Shown here piece after piece: positions 26,731 to 41,932 of a DNA stretch of 64,000 nucleotides. The notes beneath the pieces are model-generated. The model did no database searches. It had not been told where the DNA came from and was given only the letters and a program-made list of their open reading frames with translations. Position numbers and translations under genes: made by a program. Source of the stretch: Tenodera sinensis (Eukaryota > Arthropoda > Insecta > Mantodea > Mantidae). Location: the NCBI GenBank assembly GCA_030765045.1, contig CM060968.1, forward strand, positions 112,867,404-112,931,403. The letters run 5' to 3'. Positions within the stretch are counted from its first letter, which is position 1; each line of letters begins with the position of its first letter.

Positions 26731-29700
26731 GAATGTACACTGAAAATGTGTATGTTTTGATGTACATTTCTTTAGTGCACAATGAAAATGTGTATGTTTT
26801 GATGTCCATTTCTTGTATATACAATGAAAATGTGTATGTTTTGATGTACGTTTCTTGAATGTACACTGAAAATGTGTATGTTTTGATATACATTTCTTGA
26901 ATGTACAATGGAAATGTATATGTTTTCATGTACATTTCTTGAATGTACACTGAAAATCTGTATGTTTTGATGTACATTTCTTGTATATACAATGAAAATG
27001 TATATGTTTTGATGTACATTTCTTGAATGTACACTGAAAATGTGTATGTTTTGATGTACATTTCTTGTATATACAATGAAAATGTATATGTTTTGATGTA
27101 CATTTCTTGAATGTACACTGAAAATGTGTATGTTTTGATGTACATTTCTTGTATATACAATGAAAATGTATATGTTTTCATGTACATTTCTTGAATGTAA
27201 TCTGAAAATGTGTATGTTTTGATGTACATTTCTTGTATATACAATGAAAATGTGTATGTTTTGATGTACATTTCTTGAATGTAATCTGAAAATGTGTATG
27301 TTTTGATATACATTTCTTGAATGTACAATGAAAATGTGTATGTTTTGATGTACATTTCTTGAATGTACACTGAAAATGTGTATGTTTTGATGTACATTTC
27401 TTGTATATACAATGAAAATGTGTATGTTTTGATGTACATTTCTTGAGTGTACAATGACAATGTGTATGTTTTGATTAACATTTCTTGAATGTACACTGAA
27501 AGTGTGTAGGTTTTGATGTACATTTCTTGAATATACAATGAAAATTTGTATGTTTTGATGTAAATTTCTTGAATGTACACTGAAAATGTGTATGTTTTGA
27601 TATGTATTTCTTGAATGTACACTGAAAATGTGTGTTTTGATGTACATTTCTTGAATGTACAATGAAAATGTGTATGTTTTGATGTACATTCTTTGAATGT
27701 CCAATGAAAATGAGTATGTTTTGATGTACATTTCTTGAATGTACAGTGAAAATGTGTATGTTTTGATGGACATTTCTTGAATGTACAATGAAAATGTGTA
27801 TGTTTTGATATACATTTCTTGAATGTACAATGAAAATGTGTATGCTTTGATGTACATTTCTTGAGTGTACAATGAAAATGTATATGTTTTGATGAACATT
27901 TCTTGAGTGTACAATCAAAATGTGCATGTTTTGATGTACATTTCTTGAATGTACAATAAGAATGTGTATGTTTTGATGTACATTTCTTGAATGTACAATG
28001 AAAATGTTTATGTTTTGAAGTACATTTCTTGAATGTACAATGAAAATGTGTATGTTTTGATGTACATTTCTTGAATGTACAATGAAAATGTGTATGTTTT
28101 GATGTACATTTCTTGAATGTAATCTGAAAATGTGTATGTTTTGATATACATTTCTTGAATGTACAATGAAAATGTATATGTTTTCATGTACATTTCTTGA
28201 ATGTACACTGAAAATGTGTATGTTTTGATGTACATTTCTTGTATATACAATGAAAATGTATATGTTTTGATGTACATTTCTTGAATGTACACTGAAAATG
28301 TGTATGTTTTGATGTATATTTCTTGTATATACAATGAAAATGTGTATGTTTTGATGTACATTTCTGGTATATACAATGAAAATGTGTATGTTTTGATGTA
28401 CATTTTTTGAATGTACCCTGAAAATGTGTATGTTTTGATGTACATTTCTTGTATATACAATGAAAATGTCTATGTTTTGATGTACATTTTTTGAATGTAC
28501 AATGAAAATGTGTATGTTTTGATGTACATTTGTTGAATGTACAATGAAAATGTGTATGTTTTGATATACATTTCTTGAATGTACAATGAAAAAGTGTATG
28601 TTTTGATGTACATTTCTTGAGTGTACAATGAAAATGGGTATGTTTTGATGTACATTTCTTGAGTGTACAATGAAAATGTGTATGCTTTGATGTACATTTC
28701 TTGAATATACAATGAAAATGTGTATGTTTTGATCTACATTTCTTGAATATACAATGAACATGTGTATGTTTTGATGTACATTTCTTGAATGTACACTGAA
28801 AATGTGTATGTTTTGATGTACATTTCTTTAGTGCACAATGAAAGTGTGTATGTTTTGATGTACATTTCTTGTATATACAATGAAAATGTGTATCTTTTGA
28901 TGTACATTTGTTGAATGTACACTGAAAATGTGTATGTTTTGATGTACATTTCTTGAATGTACGCTGTAAATGTGTATGTTTTGATATACATTTCTTGAAT
29001 GTACACTGAAAATGTGTATGTTTTCATGTACATTTCTTGAATGTACACTGAAAATGTGTATGTTTTGATGTACATTTCTTGTATATACAATGAAAATGTA
29101 TATGTTTTGATGTACATTTCTTGAATGTACACTGAAAATGTGTATGTTTTGATGTACATTTCTTGTATATCCAATGAAAATGTGTATGTTTTGATGTACA
29201 TTTCTGGTATATACAATGAAAATGTGTATGTTTTGATGTACATTTCTTGAATGTACACTGAAAATGTGTATGTTTTGATGTACATTTCTTGAGTGTACAA
29301 TGAAAATGTGTATGTTTTGATGAACATTTCTTGAATCTATACTGAAAATTTTGTAGGTTTTGATGTACATTTCTTTAATGTACAATGAAAATGTGTATGT
29401 TTTGATGTACATTTCTTGTATATACAATGAAAATATGTATGTTTTGATGTACATTTCTGGTATATACAATGAAAATGTGTATGTTTTGATGTACATTTCT
29501 TGAATGTACACTGAAAATGTGTATGTTTTGATGTACAGTTCTTGAGTGTACAATGAAAATGTGTATGTTTTGATGTACATTTCTTGAATCTACACTGAAA
29601 ATGTGTAGGTTTTGATGTACATTTCTTTAATGTACAATGTAAATGTGTATGTTTTGTTGTACATTTCTGGAATGTACAATGAAAATGTGTATGTTTTGAT

Positions 29701-32700
29701 ATACATTTCTTGAATGTACACTGAAAATGTGTATGTTTTGATGTACATTTCTTGAGTGTACAATAAAAATGTGTATGTTTTGATGTACATTTGTTGTATA
29801 TACAATGAAAATGTGTATGTTTTGATGTATATTTCTAGAATGTACAATGAAAATGTGTATGTTTTGATGTACATATCTTGAGTGTACAATGAAAATGTGT
29901 ATGTTTTGATGTACATTTCTTGAATGTACAATGAGAATGTGTATGTTTTGATGTACATTTCTTGAATGTACAATGAAAATGTGTATGTTTTGATGTATAT
30001 TTCTTGAATGTACACTGAAAATGTGTATGTTTTGTTGTACATTTCTGGAATGTACAATGAAAAAGTGTATGTTTTGATATACTTTTCTTGAATGTACGCT
30101 GAAAATGTGTATGTTTTGATGTACATTTCTTGAGTGTACAATGAAAATGTGTATGTTTTGATGTACATTTGTTGTATATACAATGAAAATGTGTATGTTT
30201 TGATGTATATTTCTAGAATGTACAATGAAAATGTGTATGTTTTGATGTACATTTCTTGAATGTACAATGAAAATGTGTATGTTTAAATGTACATTTCTTG
30301 AATGTACACTGAAAATGTGTATGTTTTGATGTACATTTCTTGAGTGTACAATGAAAATGTGTATGTTTTGATGTACATTTCTTGAATGTACAATGAAAAT
30401 GTGTATGTTTTGATGTATATTTATAGAATGTACAATGAAAATGTGTATGTTTTGATGTACATTTCTTGAATGTACTATGAAAATGTGTATGTTTAAATGT
30501 ACATTTCTTGAATGTACACTGAAAATGTGTATGTTTTGATGTACATTTCTTGAGTGTACAATGAAAATGTGTATGTTTTGATGTACATTTCTTGAATGTA
30601 CAATGAAAATGTGTATGTTTTGATGTACATTTCTTGAATGTACAATGAAAATGTGTATGTTTTGATGTGCATTTCTTGAATGTACAATGAAAATGTGTAT
30701 GTTTAAATGTACATTTCTTGAATGTACACTGAAAATGTGTATGTTTAAATGTACATTTCTTGAATGTACACTGAAAATGTGTATGTTTTGATGTACATTT
30801 CTTGAGTGTACAATGAAAATGTGTATGTTTTGATGTACATTTCTTGTATATACAATGAAAATGTGTATGTTTTGATGTATATTTCTAGAATGTACAATGA
30901 AAATGTGTATGTTTTGATGTACATTTCTTGAATGTACAATGAAAATGTGTATGTTTGAATGTACATTTCTTGAATGTGCACTGAAAATGTGTATGTTTTG
31001 ATGTACATTTCTTGAGTGTACAATGAAAATGTGTATGTTTTGACGTACATTTCTTGAATGTACAATGAAAATGTGTATGTTTTGATGTACATTTCTTGAA
31101 TGTACAATGAAAATGTGTATGTTTTGATATACATAACGTGAATGTACCCTGAAAATGTGTATGTTTTGAAATACATTTCTTGAGTGTACAATGAAAATGT
31201 GTATGTTTTGATGTACATTTCTTGAATGTACAATGAAAATGTGTATGTTTTGATGAACATTTCTTGAGAGTACAATGAAAATGTGTATGTTTTGATGTAC
31301 ATTTCTTGAATGTATAATGAAAATGTGTATGTTTTGATGTACATTTCTTGAGTGTACAATGAAAATGTGTATGTTTTGATGTACATTTCTTGAATGTACA
31401 ATGAAAATGTGTATGTTTTGATGTACATTTCTTTAGTGTACAATGAAAATGTGTTTGTTCTGATGTACATTTCTTGAATGTACACTGAAAATGTGTATTT
31501 TTTGTTATACATTTCTTGAATGTACACTGAAAATGTGTATGTTTTGATGTGCATTTGTTGAATGTACAATGAAAATGTGTATGTTTTGATATACATTTCT
31601 TGAATGTACAATGAAAAAGTGTATGTTTTGATGTACATTTCTTGATTGTACAATGAAAATGTGTATGTTTTGATGTACATTTCTTGAGTGTACAATGAAA
31701 ATGTGTATGCTTTGATGTACATTTCTTGAATGTACAATGAAAATGTGTATGTTTTGATCTACATTTCTTGAATGTACAATGAAAATGTGTATGTTTTGAT
31801 GTACATTTCTTGAATGTACACTGAAAATGTGTATGTTTTGATGTACATTTCTTTAGTGCACAATGAAAATGTGTATGTTTTGATGTCCATTTCTTGTATA
31901 TACAATGAAAATGTGTATGTTTTGATGTACGTTTCTTGAATGTACACTGAAAATGTGTATGTTTTGATATACATTTCTTGAATGTACAATGGAAATGTAT
32001 ATGCTTTCATGTACATTTCTTGAATGTACACTGAAAATGTGTATGTTTTGATGTACATTTCTTGTATATACAATGAAAATGTATATGTTTTGATGTACAT
32101 TTCTTGAATGTACACTGAAAATGTGTATGTCTTGATGTACATTTCTTGTATATACAATGAAGATGTATATGTTTTGATGTACATTTCTTGAATGTACACT
32201 GAAAATGTGTATGTTTTGATGTACATTTCTTGTATATACAATGAAAATGTATATGTTTTCATGTACATTTCTTGAATGTAATCTGAAAATGTGTATGTTT
32301 TGATGTACATTTCTTGTATATACAATGAAAATGTGTATGTTTTGATGTACATTTCTTGAATGTAATCTGAAAATGTGTATGTTTTGTTGTACATTTCTTG
32401 AATGTACAATGAAAATGTGTATGTTTTGATGTACATTTCTTGAATGTACACTGAAAATGTGTATGTTTTGATGTACATTTCTTGTATATACAATGAAAAT
32501 GTGTATGTTTTGATGTACATTTCTTGAGTGTACAATGAAAATGTGTATGTTTTGATGTACATTTCTTGAATGTACACTGAAAATGTTTAGGTTTTGATGT
32601 ACATTTCTTGAATATACAATGAAAATTTGTATGTTTTGATGTACATTTCTTGAATGTACACTGAAAATGTGTATGTTTTGATATGCATTTCTTGAATGTA

Positions 32701-35700
32701 CACTGAAAATTTGTGTTTTGATGTACATTTCTTGAATGTACAATGAAAATGTGTATGTTTTGATGTAAATTCTTTGAATGTACAATGAAAATGTGTATGT
32801 TTTGATGTACATTTCTTGAATGTACAATGAAAATGTGTATGTTTTGATGTACATTTCTTAAATGTACAATGAAAATGTGTATGTTTTGATATACATTTCT
32901 TGAATGTACAATGAAAATGTGTATGCTTTGATGTACATTTCTTGAGTGTACAATGAAAATGTGTATGTTTTGATGAACATTTCTTGAGTGTACAATCAAA
33001 ATGTGCATGTTTTGATGTACATTTCTTGAATGTACAATAAGAATGTGTATGTTTTGATGTACATTTCTTGAATGTACAATGAAAATGTTTATGTTTTGAT
33101 GTACATTTCTTGAATGTACAATGAAAATGTGTATGTTTTGACGTACATTTCTTGAATGTACAATGAAAATGTGTATGTTTTGATGTACATTTCTTGAATG
33201 TAATCTGAAAATGTGTATGTTTTGATGTACATTTCTTGTATATACAATGAAAATATATATGTTTTGATGTACATTTCTTGAATGTACACTGAAAATGTGT
33301 ATGTTTTGATGTACATTTCTTGTATATACAATGAAAATGTATATGTTTTGATGTACATTTCTTGAATGTACACTGAAAATGTGTATGTTTTGATGTACAT
33401 TTCTTGTATATACAATGAAAATGTATATGTTTTCATGTACATTTCTTGAATGTTATCTGAAAATGTGTATGTTTTGATGTACATTTCTTGTATATACAAT
33501 GAAAATGTGTATGTTTGGATGTACATTTCTTGAATGTAATCTGAAAATGTGTATGTTTTGATATACATTTCTTGAATGTACAATGAAAATGTGTATGTTT
33601 TGATGTACATTTCTTGAATGTACACTGAAAATGTGTATGTTTTGATGTACATTTCTTGTATATACAATGAAAATGTGTATGTTTTGATGTACATTTCTTG
33701 AGTGTACAATGAAAAGTGTATGTTTTGATTAACATTTCTTGAATGTACACTGAAAGTGTGTAGGTTTTGATGTACATTTCTTGAATATACAATGAAAATT
33801 TGTATGTTTTGATGTACATTTCTTGAATGTACACTGAAAATGTGTATGTTTTGATATGCATTTCTTGAATGTACACTGAAAATGTGTGTTTTGATGTACA
33901 ATTCTTGAATGTACAATGAAAATGTGTATGTTTTGATGTACATTCTTTGAATGTCCAATGAAAATGTGTATGTTTTGATGTACATTTCTTGAATGTACAA
34001 TGAAAATGTGTATGCTTTGATGTACATTTCTTGAGTGTACAATGAAAATGTGTATGTTTTGATGAACATTTCTTGAGTGTACAATCAAAATGTGCATGTT
34101 TTGATGTACATTTCTTGAATGTACAATAAGAATGTGTATGTTTTGATGTACATTTCTTGAATGTACAATGAAAATGTTTATGTTTTGATGTACATTTCTT
34201 GAATGTACAATGAAAATGTGTATGTTTTGATGTACATTTCTTGAATGTACAATGAAAGTGTGTATGTTTTGATGTACATTTCTTGAATGTAATCTGAAAA
34301 TGTGTATGTTTTGATATACATTTCTTGAATGTACAATGAAAATGTATATGTTTTCATGTACATTTCTTGAATGTACACTGAAAATGTGTATGTTTTGATG
34401 TACATTTCTTGTATATACAATGAAAATGTATATGTTTTGATGTACATTTCTTGAATGTACACTGAAAATGTGTATGTTTTGATGTATATTTCTTGTATAT
34501 ACAATGAAAATGTGTATGTTTTGATGTACATTTCTGGTATATACAATGAAAATGTGTATGTTTTGATGTACATTTTTTGAATGTACCCTGAAAATGTGTA
34601 TGTTTTGATGTACATTTCTTGTATATACTATGAAAATGTCTATGTTTTGATGTACATTTTTTGAATGTACAATGAAAATGTGTATGTTTTGATGTACATT
34701 TGTTGAATGTACAATGAAAATGTGTATGTTTTGATATACATTTCTTGAATGTACAATGAAAAAGTGTATGTTTTGATGTACATTTCTTGAGTGTACAATG
34801 AAAATGTGTATGTTTTGATGTACATTTCTTGAGTGTACAATGAAAATGTGTATGCTTTGATGTACATTTCTTGAATGTACAATGAAAATGTGTATGTTTT
34901 GATCTACATTTCTTGAATATACAATGAAAATGTGTATGTTTTGATGTACATTTCTTGAATAAACACTGAAAATGTGTATGTTTTGATGTACATTTCTTTA
35001 GTGCACAATGAAAATGTGTATGTTTTGATGTACATTTCTTGTATATACAATGAAAATGTGTATGTTTTCATGTACATTTCTTGAATGTACACTGAAAATG
35101 TGTATGTTTTGATGTACATTTCTTGAATGTACACTGAAAATGTGTATGTTTTGATGTACATTTCTTGAATGTACGCTGTAAATGTGTATGTTTTGATATA
35201 CATTTCTTGAATGTACACTGAAAATGTGTATGTTTTCATGTACATTTCTTGAATGTACACTGAAAATGTGTATGTTTTGATGTACATTTCTTGTATATAC
35301 AATGAAAATGTATATGTTTTGATGTACATTTCTTGAATGTACACTGAAAATGTGTATGTTTTGATGTACATTTCTTGTATATACAATGAAAATGTGTATG
35401 TTTTGATGTACATTTCTGGTATATACAATGAAAATGTGTATGTTTTGATGTACATTTCTTGAATGTACACTGAAAATGTGTATGTTTTGATGTACATTTC
35501 TTGAGTGTACAATGAAAATGTGTATGTTTTGATGTACATTTCTTGAATCTATACTGAAAATGTGTACGTTTTGATGTACATTTCTTTAATGTACAATGAA
35601 AATGTGTATGTTTTGATGTACATTTCTTGTATATACAATGAAAATATGTATGTTTTGATGTACATTTCTGGTATATACAATGAAAATGTGTATATTTTGA

Positions 35701-36226
35701 TGTACATTTCTTGAATGTACACTGAAAATGTGTATGTTTTGATGTACAGTTCTTGAGTGTACAATGAAAATGTGTATGTTTTGATGTACATTTCTGGAAT
35801 CTACACTGAAAATGTGTAGGTTTTGATGTACATTTCTTTAATGTACAATGAAAATGTGTATGTTTTGTTGTACATTTCTGGAATGTACAATGAAAATGTG
35901 TATGTTTTGATATACATTTCTTGAATGTACACTGAAAATGTGTATGTTTTGATGTACATTTCTTGAGTGTACAATGAAAATGTGTATGTTTTGATGTACA
36001 TTTGTTGTATATACAATGAAAATGTGTATGTTTTGATGTATATTTCTAGAATGTACAATGAAAATGTGTATGTTTTGATGTACATTTCTTGAGTGTACAA
36101 TGAAAATGTGTATGTTTTGATGTACATTTCTTGAATGTACAATGAGAATGTGTATGTTTTGATGTACATTTCTTGAATGTACAATGAAAATGTGTATGTT
36201 TTGATGTATATTTCTTGAATGTACAC
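26731..36226 (+). repeat. 226-monomer HOR unit V, copy 2
   Basis: Repeats 17,240-26,730 in monomer order with scattered single-base differences. Copy 2 carries a private 1-bp deletion near 33,714 (offset 9,490 from there on) and lacks the 4-bp insertion of copy 1 near its end. It ends at about 36,226, where the order switches from the expected TTTAGTGCAC monomer to a GTTTTGTTG/TTCTGGAATG monomer. The private indels show that these are two real copies rather than one read twice. Confidence 0.92.
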
Positions 36227-39083
36227 TGAAAATGTGTATGTTTTGTTGTACATTTCTGGAATGTACAATGAAAATGTGTATGTTTTGATGTACATTTCTT
36301 GAATGTACACTGAAAATGTGTATGTTTTGATGTATATTTCTAGAATGTACAATGAAAATGTGTATGTTTAAATGTACATTTCTTGAATGTACACTGAAAA
36401 TGTGTATGTTTTGATGTACATTTCTTGAATGTACAATGAAAATGTGTATGTTTTGATGTATATTTCTAGAATGTACAATGAAAATGTGTATGTTTTGATG
36501 TACATTTCTTGAATGTACAATGAAAATGTGTATGTTTAAATGTACATTTCTTGAATGTACACTGAAAATGTGTATGTTTTGATGTACATTTCTTGAGTGT
36601 ACAATGAAAATGTGTATGTTTTGATGTACATTTCTTGAATGAACAATGAGAATGTGTATGTTTTGATGTACATGTCTTGAATGTACAATGAAAATGTGTA
36701 TGTTTTGGTGTACATTTCTTGAATGTACAATGAAAATGTGTATGTTTATATGTACATTTATTGAATGTACACTGAAAATGTGTATGTTTAAATGTACATT
36801 TCTTGAATGTACACTGAAAATGTGTATGTTTTGATATACATTTCTTGAATGTACACTGAAAATGTGTATGTTTTGTTGTACATTTCTGGAATGTACAATG
36901 AAAATGTGTATGTTTTGATATACATTTCTTGAATGTACACTGAAAATGTGTATGTTTTGATGTACATTTCTTGAGTGTACAATGAAAATGTGTATGTTTT
37001 GATGTACATTTCTTGAGTGTACAATGAAAATGTGTATGTTTTGTGTACATTTCTTGAATGTACAATGAAAATGTGTATGTTTTGATGTACATTTCTTGAG
37101 TGTACAATGAAAATGTGTATGTTTTGATGTACATTTCTTGAATGTACAATGAAAATGTGTATGTTTTGATGTATATTTCTTGAATGTACAATGAAAATGT
37201 GTATGTTTTGATGTACATTTCTTTAGTGTACAATGAAAATGTGTTTGTTCTGATGTACATTTCTTGAATGTACACTGAAAATGTGTATTTTTTGTTATAC
37301 ATTTCTTGAATGTACACTGAAAATGTGTATGCTTTGATGTGCATTTGTTGAATGTACAATGAAAATGTGTATGTTTTGATATACATTTCTTGAATGTACA
37401 ATGAAAAAGTGTATGTTTTGATGTACATTTCTTGATTGTACAATGAAAATGTGTATGTTTTGATGTACATTTCTTGAGTGTACAATGAAAATGTGTATGC
37501 TTTGATGTACATTTCTTGAATGTACAATGAAAATGTGTATGTTTTGATCTATATTTCTTGAATGTACAATGAAAATGTGTATGTTTTGATGTACATTTCT
37601 TGAATGTACACTGAAAATGTGTATGTTTTGATGTACATTTCTTTAGTGCACAATGAAAATGTGTATGTTTTGATGTCCATTTCTTGTATATACAATGAAA
37701 ATGTGTATGTTTTGATGTACGTTTCTTGAATGTACACTGAAAATGTGTATGTTTTGATATACATTTCTTGAATGTACAATGGAAATGTATATGTTTTCAT
37801 GTACATTTCTTGAATGTACACTGAAAATGTGTATGTTTTGATGTACATTTCTTGTATATACAATGAAAATGTATATGTTTTGATGTACATTTCTTGAATG
37901 TACACTGAAAATGTGTATGTCTTGATGTACATTTCTTGTATATACAATGAAAATGTATATGTTTTGATGTACATTTCTTGAATGTACACTGAAAATGTGT
38001 ATGTTTTGATGTACATTTCTTGTATATACAATGAAAATGTATATGTTTTCATGTACATTTCTTGAATGTAATCTGAAAATGTGTATGTTTTGATGTACAT
38101 TTCTTGTATATACAATGAAAATGTGTATGTTTTGATGTACATTTCTTGAATGTAATCTGAAAATGTGTATGTTTTGATGTACATTTCTTGAATGTACAAT
38201 GAAAATGTCTATGTTTTGATGTACATTTCTTGAATGTACACTGAAAATGTGTATGTTTTGATGTACATTTCTTGTATATACAATGAAAATGTGTATGTTT
38301 TGATGTACATTTCTTGAGTGTACAATGAAAATGTGTATGTTTTGATGTACATTTCTTGAATGTACACTGAAAATGTGTAGGTTTTGATGTACATTTCTTG
38401 AATATACAATGAAAATTTGTATGTTTTGATGTACATTTCTTGAATGTACACTAAAAATGTGTATGTTTTGATATGCATTTCTTGAATGTACACTGAAAAT
38501 GTGTGTTTTGATGTACATTTCTTGAATGTTCAATGAAAATGTGTATGTTTTGATGTACATTCTTTGAATGTACAATGAAAATGTGTATGTTTTAATGTAC
38601 ATTTCTTGAATGTACAATGAAAATGTGTATGTTTTGATGTACATTTCTTAAATGTACAATGAAAATGTGTATGTTTTGATATACATTTCTTGAATGTACA
38701 ATGAAAATGTGTATGCTTTGATGTACATTTCTTGAGTGTACAATGAAAATGTGTATGTTTTGATGAACATTTCTTGAGTGTACAATCAAAATGTGCATGT
38801 TTTGATGTACATTTCTTGAATGTACAATAAGAATGTGTATGTTTTGATGTACATTTCTTGAATGTACAATGAAAATGTTTATGTTTTGATGTACATTTCT
38901 TGAATGTACAATGAAAATGTGTATGTTTTGATGTACATTTCTTGAATGTACAATGAAAATGTGTATGTTTTGATGTACATTTCTTGAATGTAATCTGAAA
39001 ATGTGTATGTTTTGATATACATTTCTTGAATGTACAATGAAAATGTATATGTTTTCATGTACATTTCTTGAATGTACACTGAA
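36226..39083 (+). repeat. Mosaic segment related to 30.4-34.5 kb
   Basis: From about 37,200 to 39,010 the order follows about 31,410-33,220 at an offset of 5,790 bp (GTGTTTGTTC at 31,451 and 37,241; GTACAATAAG at 33,032 and 38,822). 5,790 is 138 x 42 minus 6, matching the indels in between. At about 39,010 it switches to the order found after 34,121 (offset 4,701 bp). The first kilobase contains several short re-iterations of TTTCTAGAAT and GTTTAAATG monomers and a 1-bp deletion near 37,042. It looks like the product of several overlapping exchanges rather than one clean duplication. Confidence 0.7.
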
Positions 39084-41932
39084 AATGTGTATGTTTTGAT
39101 GTACATTTCTTGTATATACAATGAAAATGTATATGTTTTGATGTACATTTCTTGAATGTACACTGAAAATGTGTATGTTTTGATGTATATTTCTTGTATA
39201 TACAATGAAAATGTGTATGTTTTGATGTACATTTCTGGTATATACAATGAAAATGTGTATGTTTTGATGTACATTTTTTGAATGTACAATGAAAATGTGT
39301 ATGCTTTGATGTACATTTGTTGAATGTACAATGAAAATGTGTATGTTTTGATAAACATTTCTTGAATGTACAATGAAAAAGTGTATGTTTTGATGTACAT
39401 TTCTTGAGTGTACAATCAAAATGTGTATGTTTTGATGTACATTTCTTGAGTGTACAATGAAAATGTGTATGCTTTGATGTACATTTCTTGAATGTACAAT
39501 GAAAATGTGTATGTTTTGATCTACATTTCTTGAATATACAATGAAAATGTGTATGTTTTGATCTACATTTCTTGAATGTACACTGAAAATGTGTATGTTT
39601 TGATGTACATTTCTTGAATGTACGCTCTAAATGTGTATGTTTTGATATACATTTCTTGAATGTACACTGAAAATGTGTATGTTTTCATGTACATTTCTTG
39701 AATGTACACTGAAAATGTGTATGTTTTGATGTACATTTCTTGTACATACAACGAAAATGTATATGTTTTGATGTACATTTCTTGAATGTACACTGAAAAT
39801 GTGTATGTTTTGATGTACATTTCTTGTATATACAATGAAAATGTGTATGTTTTGATGTACATTTCTGGAATATACAATGAAAATGTGTATGTTTTGATGT
39901 ACATTTCTTGAATGTACACTGAAAATGTGTATGTTTTGATGTACATTTCTTGAGTGTACAATGAAAATGTGTATGTTTTGATGTACATTTCTTGAATCTA
40001 CACTGAAAATGTGTAGGTTTTGATGTACATTTCTTTAATGTACAATGAAAATGTGTATGTTTTGATGTACATTTCTTGAGTGTACAATGAAAATGTGTAT
40101 GTTTTGATGTACATTGCTTGAGTGTACAATGAAGATGTGTATGTTTTGATGTACATTTCGTGAATGTACAATGAGAATGTGTAAGTTTTGATGTACATTT
40201 CTTGAATGTACAATGAAAATATGTATGTTTTGATGTATATTTCTTGAATGTACACTGAAAATGTGTATTTTTTTATATACATTTTGAATGTACACTGAAA
40301 ATGTGTATGTTTTGTTGTACATTTCTGGAATGTACAATGAAAATGTGTATGTTTTGATATACATTTCTTGAATGTACACTGAAAATGTGTATGTTTTGAA
40401 GTACATTTCTTGAGTGTACAATGAAAATGTGTATGTTTTGATGTACATTTCTTGAATGTACACTGAAAATGTATATGTTTTGATGTACATTTCTTGTATA
40501 TACAATGAAAATGTGTATGTTTTGATGTACATTTCTTGAATGTACACTGAAAATGTGTAGGTTTTGATGTACATTTCTTGAATTTACAATGAAAATTTGT
40601 ATGTTTTGATGTACATTTCTTGAATGTACACTGAAAATGTGTATGTTTTGATATGCATTTCTTGAATGTACACTGAAAATGTGTGTTTTGATGTACATTT
40701 CTTGAATGTACAATGAAAATGTGTATGTTTTGATGTACATTCTTTGAATGTACAATGAAAATGTGTATGTTTTGATGTACATTTCTTGAATGTACAATGA
40801 AAATGTGTATGTTTTGATGTACATTTCTTAAATGTACAATGAAAATGTGTATGTTTTGATATACATTTCTTGAATGTACAATGAAAATGTGTATGCTTTG
40901 ATGTACATTTCTTTAGTGCACAATGAAAATGTGTATGTTTTGATGTCCATTTCTTGTATATACAATGAAAATGTGTATGTTTTGATGTACGTTTCTTGAA
41001 TGTACACTGAAAATGTGTATGTTTTGATATACATTTCTTGAATGTACAATGGAAATGTATATGTTTTCATGTACATTTCTTGAATGTACACTGAAAATGT
41101 GTATGTTTTGATGTACATTTCTTGTATATACAATGAAAATGTATATGTTTTGATGTACATTTCTTGAATGTACACTGAAAATCTGTATGTCTTGATGTAC
41201 ATTTCTTGTATATACAATGAAAATGTATATGTTTTGATGTACATTTCTTGAATGTACACTGAAAATGTGTATGTTTTGATGTACATTTCTTGTATATACA
41301 ATGAAAATGTATATGTTTTCATGTACATTTCTTGAATGTAATCTGAAAATGTGTATGTTTTGATGTACATTTCTTGTATATACAATGAAAATGTGTATGT
41401 TTTGATGTACATTTCTTGAATGTAATCTGAAAATGTGTATGTTTTGATGTACATTTCTTGAATGTACACTGAAAATGTGTATGTTTTTATGTACATTTCT
41501 TGTATATACAATGAAAATGTGTATGTTTTGATGTACATTTCTTGAGTGTACAATGAAAATGTGTATGTTTTGATGTACATTTCTTGAATGTACACTGAAA
41601 ATGTGTAGGTTTTGATGTACATTTCTGGAATATACAATCAAAATTTGTATGTTTTGATGTACATTTCTTGAATGTACACTGAAAATGTGTATGTTTTGAT
41701 ATGCATTTCTTGAATGTACACTGAAAATGTGTGTTTTGATGTACTATTCTTGAATGTACAATGAAAATGTGTATGTTTTGATGTACATTCTTTGAATGTA
41801 CAATGAAAATGTGTATGTTTTGATGTACATTTCTTGAATGTAATTGAAAATGTGTATGTTTTTATGTACATTTCTTAAATGTACAATGAAAATGTGTATG
41901 TTTTGATATACATTTCTTGAATGTACAATGAA
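39083..41932 (+). repeat. 68-monomer HOR unit W, copy 1 (2,849 bp)
   Basis: Matches the next 2,849 bp at a constant offset. 2,849 is 68 x 42 minus 7, and the unit contains indels near 40,284 (-2), 40,683 (-2), 41,732 (-2) and 41,842 (-1), which sum to -7. It differs from copy 2 at single bases, such as GAATTTACAATG near 40,572 where copy 2 has GAATATACAATG near 43,421. It carries one signature block (about 40,912). Confidence 0.9.
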
